From Liolophura sinensis (taxonomy: Eukaryota > Mollusca > Polyplacophora > Chitonida > Chitonidae): 64,000 nucleotides of DNA. Below are positions 21,014-31,758 of the stretch, piece after piece (within the stretch, counting starts at the first letter, position 1; each line of letters begins with the position of its first letter). The DNA lies in the NCBI RefSeq assembly GCF_032854445.1, contig NC_088300.1, positions 48,415,682 through 48,479,681 on the forward strand. Reading direction: 5' to 3'. The notes under the pieces are model-generated. The model was not told where the DNA came from, made no database searches, and saw nothing but the letters and a program-made list of their open reading frames with translations. The position numbers and the translations under genes are program-made.

Positions 21014-24000
21014 GACTTGTACAGATGTACATGTCTATACCTGCTTAATGTAAGCTTTGAGCATTATTAGGACTGTACTTAGTATTGCAGGACTGAATGT
21101 AACCATATCCATTATGTCATCTTCAGGTAACATATGGATGATGATGATGTCAATCAAAATCTATTTCGGAACATTAAAATTCGGCAAATATTAATTAGGA
21201 CTTGAATCTCAACAAACATTCTCTCAGAGCTAAAATGTATTCTTTAAATGTCGCTAAAATATTGGTCTAGAAATTAGTCTAAAACAAAGTGCATGCCTTG
21301 GATACATTCGTCAGTCTGAGAAATAAACACAGAGCACTGTTCTGTTCAATTTAGCAAAACAGAAAAGCAAAATCTGTACATGATATATATATATATGGTA
21401 CAGTATTGATAAAGTGTACATACCATGGACACTCTTCTTTTTCCTTTATACATGTAGATTTATACATTTATACTGTAAAGTCTGTACACTGTTCCCCAGC
21501 CTATACCGTAATACTGGACCTGCAAACCTTGGCCTGTCTTGTCTACTCCCTGCCACATTTTGGTTAGGTGTTTAATGGCTATATGGCAATATAATACATG
21601 TTTCTCTGCCTTAATCATTAACAGTCCAGTTAATTATAGCTCTAGCATGATAAGTAAAGGAGAAATCTCAGGATATGCAAATTGTAACAGCCTTTAACTG
21701 CAGAAATTATAGTGTGTACAGTGCCTATCAGATGGGAGTGTTGCCCTGCACACTGTAAACTGGTCAAAGCAATGAAAGCTTCACCCAAATTGTAGCAGTG
21801 CAGGTAATGCAAATGAATTTTTTTTATCTCGATATCTAAATGCACTATCAACTTAAAATTTCTAAAATGCTTCCTGTACATGAATAATTTATACATTCAG
21901 TTGTACAGTTTGGTACAGTTTTACACGTGAAATGCTGACTCTTTGCATACTAAATGTAGTTACTGTCTGAGCTCAAAATAATTCTTCATTTCTGTTCAGT
22001 CATCCTATAACAAAAAGTGAATATGCAACATTAGCGATTATTCCAAAAATACCCCTTCTCTGAAGAAACTAAAATTCCAAAAAAATAACATTAGATTAAA
22101 CTTTGTTTTTTGTGAATCATTTCCAGTACTGAGAGATAACCAGACTGCAGAACACCTTATGTGTATGTCAGTCAAGACTGGGCCATAATGGGGATAAACA
22201 CCTGTGTATTTGAAAGAACAAATGATTATCCTCAGTACCACATTAGCAATACCCATATATCTGATGATTTGAAAATCTATTTAGTGCTGACATACATGAT
22301 GTAAGCAGTTTGATTAAATATAGTGGAATTCAAAACTCCCACAATATATAAATGTACAATCAGAGTTCAGTAAATATAACATTATTCCATAATCTGTATA
22401 AAAAGAAACTTTTCGATGACTTTCTGGCTAGACAGACGAGATGTGTACAAGTAACAATTAATTCACATACAGTATAGAACTAATTTATGGAAATACTCAG
22501 TCCACCTTTCTTGAAGTATTGCATTTTGCCTAAAGTTAAGCATTTTTCAAGTGACACATTTTGCTTGATTCTGATTTATTCATCCACCTTATAGGACTAC
22601 TTCTGACTTCTTTTTTTTTGTTAAGTTAGATTAATATCTTATCATAAAAACTGAAGTTTCTGCATCAAAAGTCTCATTTTAAGGTGAAAATGCATGTTTA
22701 CATACCAAACTAGGTGAAATACAGTATTTCCTCCACAGAAACTTATTTTACCTCAACTCGGCTCAAATCCTTTGCCACAAATCCATACACTTACAGCAGG
22801 CCTTTCACATCAAGTCTAGCTGGACTGTATTATATATCCACTATCATTTGTCTAAGATACAGGTAAATACAACCAGGTAAGGTTCAATTGGGCTGTTCCA
22901 TGAAACACTTGCTTTCCCTTACGTAGCAAGTGTTATTGATTGGAAAAGGAAGAAAACAAAGTTATTGAGACATGGTGTCAGGTTTCACAAAACTAGCTAT
23001 GTCACGATTTGGGAAGTTGTAAAGAGACTGTTTAAAAGAGACAGAGTGCTGGTGAAATTGTGCTGTAATTTTCGACGTCATCTACATAAAGTTGAGACTT
23101 CCAGATGTCTACCGACAAATACCTTTAAGTGGACAATTGAATGTTCAGTCTTATGCGAGGTTTCTCTTCAACCATCAAGATTCACCTCACACAAGTCGCT
23201 ATATATAGAAACATGGCGGAAGATTGACTTTTTTTACTGGATTACCACCACCTTGGTAGACAACAGGGAAAAATTCGGAATTTCTTTTGGTGGTATGTCC
23301 CTGTAAACCATGTCAAAAATCTACATTATAGACTTAAGAATTAGTAACGCAATGACATTTCAGCTTAAATTGTTAGACACTCTCCCAAAACTAGGTGCAG
23401 AGCACAGTTATTTTTCCTGCAATGCTCTGTTGTGATTTCATGTCTGTATTTTATTTAATATCAACCATGGTATAAAATATATATGAGAAAATTTGTTATA
23501 CTACAACAGAAACAACGTTTGGCGGGCTAGTGTGATTTTCAGTTCATCCTGGAGTATGTGAACTGAATACCAGTAACCACCCTCTCCTATTTCTATCTCA
23601 AACATGAAAGTGTACTCTGGGATTAAGACACACGTCTCTTAATCCCTGGTCCCAGGATCACAAGGTGATCTCAGACTTAAGTCAAAACTTCATTATCATC
23701 ATTAAATGACTTAAGTCTAAGATCATTTCATGATCCCGGGCCCTTTCTTTCTTTTTTTAAGGTAAGTATGAACAAGTAGACTGGACTACACTGTACTAAA
23801 CTGTTTCCCAGCCTACACTTATGAGTGTCAGCCTGTACGTGTGGCTTTTGGCAGAAAATGTGCTGATCTGTAGATAAATCAATTACACACCAAAATAACA
23901 TCCAGCAGTCATGTCAGAACTTCTCAGAAGTTCTTTGTGAAAAGTATTGTCAGACTAACATCGTACCACCTGAAATGACTAGCTGAAATTCCCACTCAAA

Positions 24001-25207
24001 ACTTTTACTGAAAGACACTGTTCCTATTCTGACAATTTTCATACTGTGAATCAAACCTATCATATACTCACCGTATTTCAGGACCGCTCATGTAAAGTTT
24101 AGATCACTGCATTTTAAATATAGTTTCAACTTGCATCCTACAAGTGTTCACTAAACTTGAACTTCACTTCCTTGTTCAGATTGAGAAGGGGGCTTTCCCG
24201 GTATTTTGTCAAATGTCAAAGGTCAGAGGTACAGCTGACTCGTACATTGCCATCGTGATGCATTTCATTAACAAAACACGAATAAGAGACGAGTGGAAAT
24301 AACCACAAGCGCAGAGGTCAGTAGGTCGTTGAAGCAGTCCCTCGCACAACAGTACTCATCAGCCTACATCTACAAGTGTAAAAACGAATATGTTCGGAGT
24401 ATGCGGTTGAGATAAACAAACTAAAGTTGGCAACCGTTTAAGCGTACAAATCCAGCATCCAGGAAACATCTATATTTGCCTTACGTTACATTGTTTTAAT
24501 GTACGACTTCAATGCCGTACAAAACAAAACAATGAATCATGACTCATAAAGTGACAATGTTTAACAATTTTAAACACTGCAAAACTGTCATACAAAAATG
24601 TGTCATTTACATCTATGTGTTCAAACATGTGATCTATGACGACGAGCAATGTGTTCCGTAGATCTCACTTGCTCTATCAGGACATGCACGAGGTCGCGAT
24701 AAAGTACTAATTAAATATGAACTAAAAAGATTTTATTTTCCCGATAGGATAAACCAACGGCGCTCTATGTACGTGTTATCAAGACGCTGGAAACTGATTT
24801 TCTCCATATCTAACCTGGTGTATTAAAATTAATTCAGTTATTAACTAGAGTTAATTCAGGATAGGCCTCGATCTGTACATATCTGTGAATTAAAAGATAT
24901 TTGAACTGAACCTGGGATGTCTTCTCGAGATGCATCATTGATATTATCGGTAAATGTCTGCATTTCAAGTTCACAGCTGTATCTTGTAACTTGGACGGCT
25001 ATTTTTTTAACACAGGCTTTTGCTGTATAATATAATATAATACCAGATGCAACACTTTTTCTCTTTATTCTACAGGTGGCCGGTGTCCATATGTCTTTCA
25101 TGCACGCATATTTTCACACCAGATAAAGTTTTATAACTTATGACTTGATATCTCAAACGCCGCTTGGAGTCATAAGATGCGAGAATCTCTCCTTAAACGC
25201 TCTTATC
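21014..25207. other. Intergenic, mostly unique; one palindromic element
   Basis: No exon with paired splice sites and a coding look was found. Minus-strand frames at 21642-21896 and 24856-25101 and a plus-strand frame at 22965-23306 have no recognisable domain. The 24.2-25.2 kb part is less AT-rich than the rest and could hold promoters for the plus-strand gene at 25614, but no TATA box or other defined site is convincing. Confidence 0.4.
23649..23743. repeat. Inverted repeat ending in GGGCCC
   Basis: Arms at 23652-23683 and 23708-23739 match over about 32 bp (GACTTAAGTC innermost, GATC blocks outside) with a loop of 24 bases. The outer edge GGGCCC relates it to the MITEs at 9161-9300 and 17998-18089. 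Confidence 0.75.
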
Positions 25208-25353
25208 AACAAAGCAAAGACTAGATAAAGGGGCGGTTGAAAACCCGTCCTGCAACAAGGAGGCACATACATGCACTCTAGGGATTCCGTCGTCGTCATA
25301 TGACTGAAAAATTGTTAAGTACAACGTTAAACCCCAAGCACTCACTCACTCAC
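25208..25353 (+). mobile_element. SINE family B, 5'-truncated
   Basis: The copy shares CCCGTCCTGCAACAAGGAGG, TGCACTCTAGGGATTCC and TATGACTGAAAAATTGTTAA with 27994-28226. It ends in CCAAGCACTCACTCACTCAC, the simple tail. The -GTAC-ACGTTAAAC-CC- end resembles the tail of family A, hinting at a shared 3' domain. It lies 260 bp upstream of the BRCT-archaemetzincin start codon. Confidence 0.8.
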
Positions 25354-25613
25354 TCCAAGTCAAGATCAAGCTGCACCATAGCGTCTGACAAAGTTGTCTC
25401 CCATGGTCCGCCAGTTCACAAGTCTTGTGTCGCAACAGACGACATTGTGGTGCAATTTCGCGTCCTACACAACGCTGATAACACGAGTAATCACACGACC
25501 GATGGTTGAATTTGATAGCTTGGGCGGCAGTTTAAAAGGTGCAGTGTCAACCAGCTGTAAATTGTCCCAAATGATCAGGTGACACGTAACACATCTCAAT
25601 TTAAACCGAATCT

Positions 25614-26885
25614 ATGATGGCATCGTCGAAAAAAGGTAAGGTGACATCAGTAAAATCTAGAAAAGGATTATTCCAAAATCTGGTGTTTGTGGTGTCACAC
25701 ACAGAAGACCCTCACGTGACAGGGATAATCAAAGAGCACGGGGGTAAAGTAGCGAAAGCGCTCACAGAGAAAACAGACTTTTTCGTTCAAGGCTACAACA
25801 AGGAAGACGACGGTCGCTTGGGAGAAGCTGGCGACAAGAACGTTAGAGTGATCTCCCCTGAATATCTATACGACTGCTTGGAGTCGAGTAGAGTCCTGGA
25901 AACACACTCTCAGGCTTTGGGGCCTGTGGAGACAGGAGACGGTTTCCTTCATTGCATGCATACTTCTGCCATCGTAAATTGCTTCAAACCACCCGGTATA
26001 CAATGCAGAGAACGGGAAGAACTTCCACAAAGCTTTGGAGAGTTCTTGAAGACGGAGAAATTCTTGCCTGTCTATGAGCGTAATACAATATATCTCCTCC
26101 CGTTTGACAGAGAATCAAGACCGAGCACAGCAAAGAAAAGAACTGCTGATGGAGAAATAAAAACAAAGAAGGGTTCTCTGAGCAGAAATGTAGGAAAACA
26201 AGTTGTTCTGGACAGAATTTGTCAATTTTTGGTTGGGTTTTTTTGTATGTCTGTGAAGATTCTTCCTGCGTTATTTTTGACAGTGGGTAAGAAAGATGCC
26301 ACGTTAAAAGCTGGCAGGTACAACTATTCCATTGCTGTACATCGCACCAGGAAAAATAACATTCGACTGGATGCTATGGAAATAATTGGTGTTTTGGAAG
26401 AACTGCGTCCAAAGGATGGGTTTTGTATTCTTGGAATAACATCTGAGGACATTTGCGAAGACCCGAGCGACAAAGCCCCACTTTTGGGGCGAGCTACTGG
26501 AGACCAAGCAGGGGTTCTGTCAACATGCTACCATGACAAAGCTATATCACAGAAACACCAGGCAAAGAGTGGGGACTCTCTGAGAGCATTGCTGAACACG
26601 GCAGCTCACGAAATAATGCATATGTTCGGGATGGATCACTGCTCTTATTATTCCTGTGTCATGAACAGCTGGTCCGACCCGACAGCTGATCCAAGTAAAC
26701 ACCCAGAGAAGGTCTCTCCTCTTCACCTGTGTCCCATTGACCTACGCAAACTTCACTATTCTGTGGGGTTTGATTGTGTAACCAGGTACAAAAACTTACA
26801 AAAAGTTTACTTGGATTTTGGCATTAATGAAGAAGTTGAGTGGATTGAGAAAATCCTAGAAATTATTAACAAAGAAAAAAAATAA
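25614..26885 (+). CDS. BRCT domain-archaemetzincin fusion protein, single exon
   Basis: The gene is one uninterrupted frame of 423 codons. Residues about 18-98 form a BRCT domain: NLVFVVSH first strand, IIKEHGGKV with the conserved Gly-Gly, TDFFV, then VRVISPEYLYDCLES, where the usual Trp of the last helix is Tyr. BRCT domains bind phosphopeptides in DNA-damage and cell-cycle complexes. Residues about 215-415 match archaemetzincins (AMZ): ILPALFL, DGFCILGITSEDI, then the zinc motif HEIMHMFGMDH (332-342; Zn ligands H332, H336, H342, catalytic E333), C343, C348, Met-turn M350 and LCPIDLRKL. The second structural site normally ends C-x-x-C; here it reads C373-P-I-D376. The AMZ role is aminopeptidase-like metalloprotease. 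Start: the ATG at 25614 is followed directly by a second ATG in better context (ATGATGG), so either may be used. No intron is needed, and no AATAAA or poly-A tract was seen just after the stop. The fusion is unusual as far as I know. Confidence 0.88.
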   Translation: MMASSKKGKVTSVKSRKGLFQNLVFVVSHTEDPHVTGIIKEHGGKVAKALTEKTDFFVQGYNKEDDGRLGEAGDKNVRVISPEYLYDCLESSRVLETHSQALGPVETGDGFLHCMHTSAIVNCFKPPGIQCREREELPQSFGEFLKTEKFLPVYERNTIYLLPFDRESRPSTAKKRTADGEIKTKKGSLSRNVGKQVVLDRICQFLVGFFCMSVKILPALFLTVGKKDATLKAGRYNYSIAVHRTRKNNIRLDAMEIIGVLEELRPKDGFCILGITSEDICEDPSDKAPLLGRATGDQAGVLSTCYHDKAISQKHQAKSGDSLRALLNTAAHEIMHMFGMDHCSYYSCVMNSWSDPTADPSKHPEKVSPLHLCPIDLRKLHYSVGFDCVTRYKNLQKVYLDFGINEEVEWIEKILEIINKEKK

Positions 26886-27461
26886 CACTTTTAATTTAAT
26901 TGCCCCTATATCCTGCCGAAAAGGTGGATATCGATATGCATGTATATGTGTGTATACATATACATAAGATAAACAGAAAAAAGCTCGAAAAAAAATGCAA
27001 AGCTGTGAAATAGGTTAGAAAGATTGTGTTTGGGTTTGTCATTTTTTCTTTCTTGTTACATCTATATATCCATCTATATCTTCATGAATGTTAGACTTTC
27101 TAAAAATGGTTTTGTTATAGATTGTTTTCTCCAGGTTTAGTACAACACTGGGTAAAACATATAAGTGCTATACAGGTGCAAAATGTATTCCCAAAAAGAT
27201 GGAACTGGCTCACCACCAAGTCACGTGACTGTGACTTACCATATTGACTTGCTGAGCCTCATATATATGTGCATACTTCCATACACCAAGAAACAGCTGA
27301 CTTGAGGAACTCACCCGAATACTCCACTTTTATGACAAAGGTCAGGTTTATAAGGGGAGGTAACCTGGCAAAACCCAAGTCAAATGTATGGCTCACTGCC
27401 AGGTAGTAGACAATCCTCCTGATATTGCCTCATTGTCTGCAGAGACTGTGACCCCATACAG
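26886..27461. other. 3' flank of the archaemetzincin gene
   Basis: An AT-rich stretch with a short TATATGTGTGTATACATATA run near 26940-26965. No further gene was seen. Confidence 0.4.
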
Positions 27462-27688
27462 TTTATTTATTTCATTGGTGTTTCACACTATACTCAAGAC
27501 TATTTCACTTTTACGATGGCGGCCAGCGTTATGGTGGGAGGAAACCCACGACAAGTTGTTGCCAGACCTTCCCTCATAAGATCAAAGAGGAAACCAGGAT
27601 GAGCTGGACTTGAACTCACAGCCACTGCATTGGTGAGATGGGTCATTGTGCCATTCTGGCATACTAATCCACTCGGCCACGGAGGCCC
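27462..27688 (-). mobile_element. SINE family A, nearly full length
   Basis: The copy runs from the ATTT tail through CCAGCGTTATGGTGGGAGGA, with an internal deletion of the GGCAGAGCC block, to the tRNA-like head read on plus as CACTCGGCCACGGAGGCCC. GTGACCC occurs at both sides and may be the target-site duplication. Confidence 0.8.
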
Positions 27689-27993
27689 TCGTGACCCTAG
27701 TAAGGGCCCCTAAATTTTTCCATAGATCAAATTATAAAATGAATAAGCCAATATCAACACAATTTTTTCAATACCAAACATATCCTCAGGCATTTATTGA
27801 CTTGAAACTCAAATGCTTGCTGTTTGTCTTTTAGTATAAGTGTATTATTATAGCACTTACTATTTACAGATTACGTATATAATAAATTATTTCAGAGCAA
27901 GCTACATGCTGAGAGGAAACCTCACTGCATACCATAAATACCAATATATAAACCTATTCACTTCAATTAAGAGGCCTTGCTGGGCGTTCAGCA

Positions 27994-28226
27994 TTAAAGG
28001 GATAGTGCAACGAGTGGTTGACCCTCATCAGTATAATGGTTCGGGCGGGGCGGGTTACTTGCCTTCAGTAAGGCGTCTCAGTGAAGCAGCACTAGATAGA
28101 AGAGCGGTGGAAATCCGTCCCGCAACAAGGAGGCACATTACATGCACTCTAAGGATTCCTTCGTTGTCACATGACTGAAAAATTGTTAAGTATGACGATG
28201 AACTCCAAGCACTCACTCAAGAGGAC
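27994..28226 (+). mobile_element. SINE family B, longest copy
   Basis: The copy begins near GGGATAGTGCAACGAGTGG and contains CCCTCATCAGTATAATGG, GGCGTCTCAGTGAAGCAGCA, AAATCCGTCCCGCAACAAGG and the tail TGACTGAAAAATTGTTAAGT...CAAGCACTCACTCA. It extends about 100 bp further 5' than the copy at 25208-25353. Confidence 0.75.
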
Positions 28227-30583
28227 AACTACCAATTAACTTAAAGTACTAAGTTTCAGCATGCTGTCAGACCAAAAGATTCTCACTGTTGTCCAATGTT
28301 GAAATGAAGGCTGCTTCAATGATGACTGAGCAGGAGCCATTAAAGTCTACGAGGACATAACAGACAAACACCCAAGTTAATCTGATCAAGACAAATCCAC
28401 ACTATCGGAAGCTGGATTCCAGTCTATCAACTGAAAGTCCGGTGATTTTGTTCGCAGCTAATCCAAATGCTATGGCACTGATCAAGGTCTTCATCACACT
28501 CTGAAGTCTGTACAACATAATTTTCAAAATCTAGTTCATAAAATAACACTTTCCTTCATGATATAAATGGAAAATTTTTATTCATGGATTTGCATATGTG
28601 ACAATACCATACACATGTAACTGTTAACTGCTTATACAGTATTGACCAGTCAAGAGAGTTTCTAAGCCATATTAACTGACAATTTACAAACCCCTTTACT
28701 AATATCTTGCTGTACATAAATTATCTCCCTTTACGTCACCCTTTAAACTAGAACAGTGAAAGTCTGCTTTATTCCGATTTCTTACAATTCCCTTCTGCCT
28801 GCCACAGAAATCTCTTTTTTCAAGGTTTAAAGGAATAGATGTGGAGGACCAGAGGGTATCCTTGGGAAATTTACATTTTAGAGTAAAAATTCAACTTCAT
28901 ATCTACAAGCAAATTGTCAATTTGGAAATTAAGTCCCTAGTCACAATGCATGCATCTTTATAACAATAATTCAGGGATGGACAGGGTCCTTTTCAGAGTG
29001 AAGAAAACCATGTAAATATGGAATAAATAATGACATGTCAGAAACTGACCTTAACCTTAATGAAAAATTTATATGAAAGGATGAATAGTAAAAAATCTTA
29101 ACCATAAAGTTTGCCATGAATATTATTCAAAAGACAAACACTGCACCTGGCAATTCTGTACAAAAAATAGTGCACTGAAGGTCAGACCAAATGGCAAACC
29201 AAGTCTATCAGTAAATTCTTTCTGAGCATTTGTTCAACTGAGCCATCAGTCCTAGTTCTCAGCTTCTCATACTAATACAGCCAGCTGATAAATGATAATA
29301 GGTGAGGACTGAATAGTTGTTTAGATTGTGGGTTGGTACCAAACTAAATTGTGGCTTTAAGGACCCAATCTATTACAATAAAAAGAAGAAAAAAAAATGT
29401 TCTAAAATCTCAATAATGAATGAAATTGCTTCTGTTGATCTCTCACCCCATTTAAAAACGTTTTTTACCCTCCTAAGACAAAATGAACTTTAACAGTGTC
29501 TCAACAGTCACAATAAATACAAAATGAAAGGAATCCAGTGCCCCAACTGAGACATATTCTTGAAAAACTGATTATCATACAATTTATTTAATTGTCAAAA
29601 AACTGAACGTTTAACAGAAAAGCACCAGTCCACGACTGAGCATAATAAATAACAGAAATAACTTCACATTAACAAACAAATGCTGTACAACATGTGTTAA
29701 ACAAATACTATGTCGGACAATAGTTAACCAAAATACACGTACACGGACTCACAAACCAGATGTACTCGCATATTAACCATGCTGGAACAGGTTGTGCAGG
29801 TCAGGACATACTGCAAATTACACTACTTCAGCGCAGTGGGAACTATTTGCAGATATATTAAAAATGATCAAAATCTTTCATAATAAGTCACCTGAAATGC
29901 ACACCTAGTGGCACTTAGATAGTCAATGTTACAAGGCAAGAGAAAACATAATGTTGAAATACAGTGTCAACTGAAGGCTATTTCTCAAAGCAGTTGTAAC
30001 ATTATGATTACAGTGGCTGCAAGTGCCAATGTGGCATATCATATCATATGCCGTCCTCATGCGATGTTAAGGTGATTAAGCCAGCGCAAATTCACAACCG
30101 CTTTGAAAAACAGCCACCAAGTCAAAGCCAGAATTATCTTCATAGCCAGAATTTTGTCAACAACTGAGTGTGAGACTACATGAAGTCAGACATGTTTTTA
30201 TATGAAAGGGTTCTCTTGGCAGAGGAAACCTATCCTTGTGTGAATAGGAGTATATAAAAATAAGCCTACTTCAAGTGCTTACTCCTGAGTTGTAACACAG
30301 GATGCAGAAGGAAAAGTAGCAAGATTTCACAATCAAATTAGTGAAAGTAATTTGCATATAAAAATTTGCAATTTCAGGTGAAGTTGCAATCATTGAATGT
30401 GAATTACATCACATTTCAAATTGCAGACTACAAACACAAAGAAGAATTTTGTAAACGTAATGAATGGGCATAAAAAAAATATCAAAATACAAATCATAGA
30501 AATATCAACAGCACATCTTTTGACATTATGGCATATATAAAGAGTCCTTTGTTTGATGCTTCTTCAGAAGTTCTGTTACTTCA
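28227..30583. other. 3' flank and probable 3' UTR of the RGS12 gene
   Basis: The stretch follows the RGS12 stop codon on the minus strand. It is AT-rich, without repeats or convincing open frames, as expected for a long 3' UTR. Several AATAAA hexamers occur on the minus strand (for example near 28576 and 29583), so the cleavage site cannot be chosen. Confidence 0.45.
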
Positions 30584-31758
30584 CTACACAAAGGTGACCT
30601 GGTGGTCCACAGTGCTTGGAGGTTCACTCGGTTGAATGTACACTGGTTTTCGTGTTCGACTACGATGATGCTTAAGTTCGCTATTTAACTGTTGAGGTGT
30701 TCGACTGTTGGGTTCGGGATGCTGTGGCAAATCATGACTGTTCACGATGTTGCTTGTTCCGTTCACACGAACCAGTCGTTTTTTACTGGCCAGTTTTGTG
30801 GACTGGTGCTTTTCTGTTGGCAGTAGTTTTTGGTTTTCAGTCAAACATTGAGCTAAACGATTTTCAAAACTCTGTGTGTGCTGATCGCTGGTCTTGTGCC
30901 CGTGAAGATGTGGTTTTTGTGGGACTTCTGGTGCAGCGTTGACTCTGCCCTGCTCCAGTATAGACTGGAAGGGACGACGCTGCATCACTGCAATCCCACT
31001 CTCACACACACCATTCTGGTGCACAGTATAATCCTGGAACTCCAGCTGACCTGCACTGCTATTGCTTTCACTAGGGGAAGACAACTCTGGGTCTGTACCA
31101 CTGGAGGAGAACTTCTCTGGAGATGCTTTGGGAGCCTTGAAATTGGATGGAAAATCATCAGGAAGTCTTATCACAGGGGGTTGGAAGGCACTTAGGGGAG
31201 GCTGACTACCACTTTGATCAAACCCAATATCAGATACACTCTTAACCATCAACATTGGGTCGTCAAAATCGGGATGAGGGGGATGGTTAAAACTGCTAAA
31301 ATAGTTCAGGGCTTGATTATAAGAAGGCACTACAGATTCCTGGCTAAAACTTGAGTTTGTGAAATGAAGTTTTTCCGTTGGTGAACCGAAAGTCTTAAAC
31401 TTGCGAATACTTCTGCCATCGTAGTCTGCTGCCTCGGCCGAAGGCGGTGAGCCTTTTCTGCAGGGTTTAGTCAGAGTTTCTGGCTCAATGTTTTGTTGCA
31501 AAGACAGCATGTTGGGTTCCACATCGTCAAAGTCATCCAAGTCATAGCCTTCTGCAGCCTGGATTGACAACAGATTGCTTGCTTCATCTGACGGCTCACT
31601 GCTGCTTTGGGGCCTCTGACTGTCACTTGTACCGGACTCCTGTTTGGCTGACGGCTTGAGCAGGAAGTCTGGTACTTCCAAACTGTCACGACCTACACCA
31701 CGCTGGTCATCTATTCTCTGGCTCTGCATTCTGGACAGTAGGTCCAAAAAATTGTCTT
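30584..31758 (-). CDS. RGS12: RGS12 last exon: GoLoco motif, disordered tail, PDZ ligand
   Basis: The acceptor TTTTGCAG gives AA as the end of a split Glu codon. Then follows [19 protein letters not shown], a complete GoLoco motif with the essential D-Q-R triad. The arginine of that triad reaches into the nucleotide pocket of Gi alpha. EVPDFLLKP after it is also typical of the family. The next 340 residues are serine-, proline- and glutamine-rich and probably disordered. The protein ends DHQVTFV followed by TAG. Confidence 0.92.

Noticed and set aside
24856..25101. 81-codon minus-strand frame as the adaptor gene's first exon
   Set aside because: There is no proline or YD/E motif and no convincing donor in phase 0.
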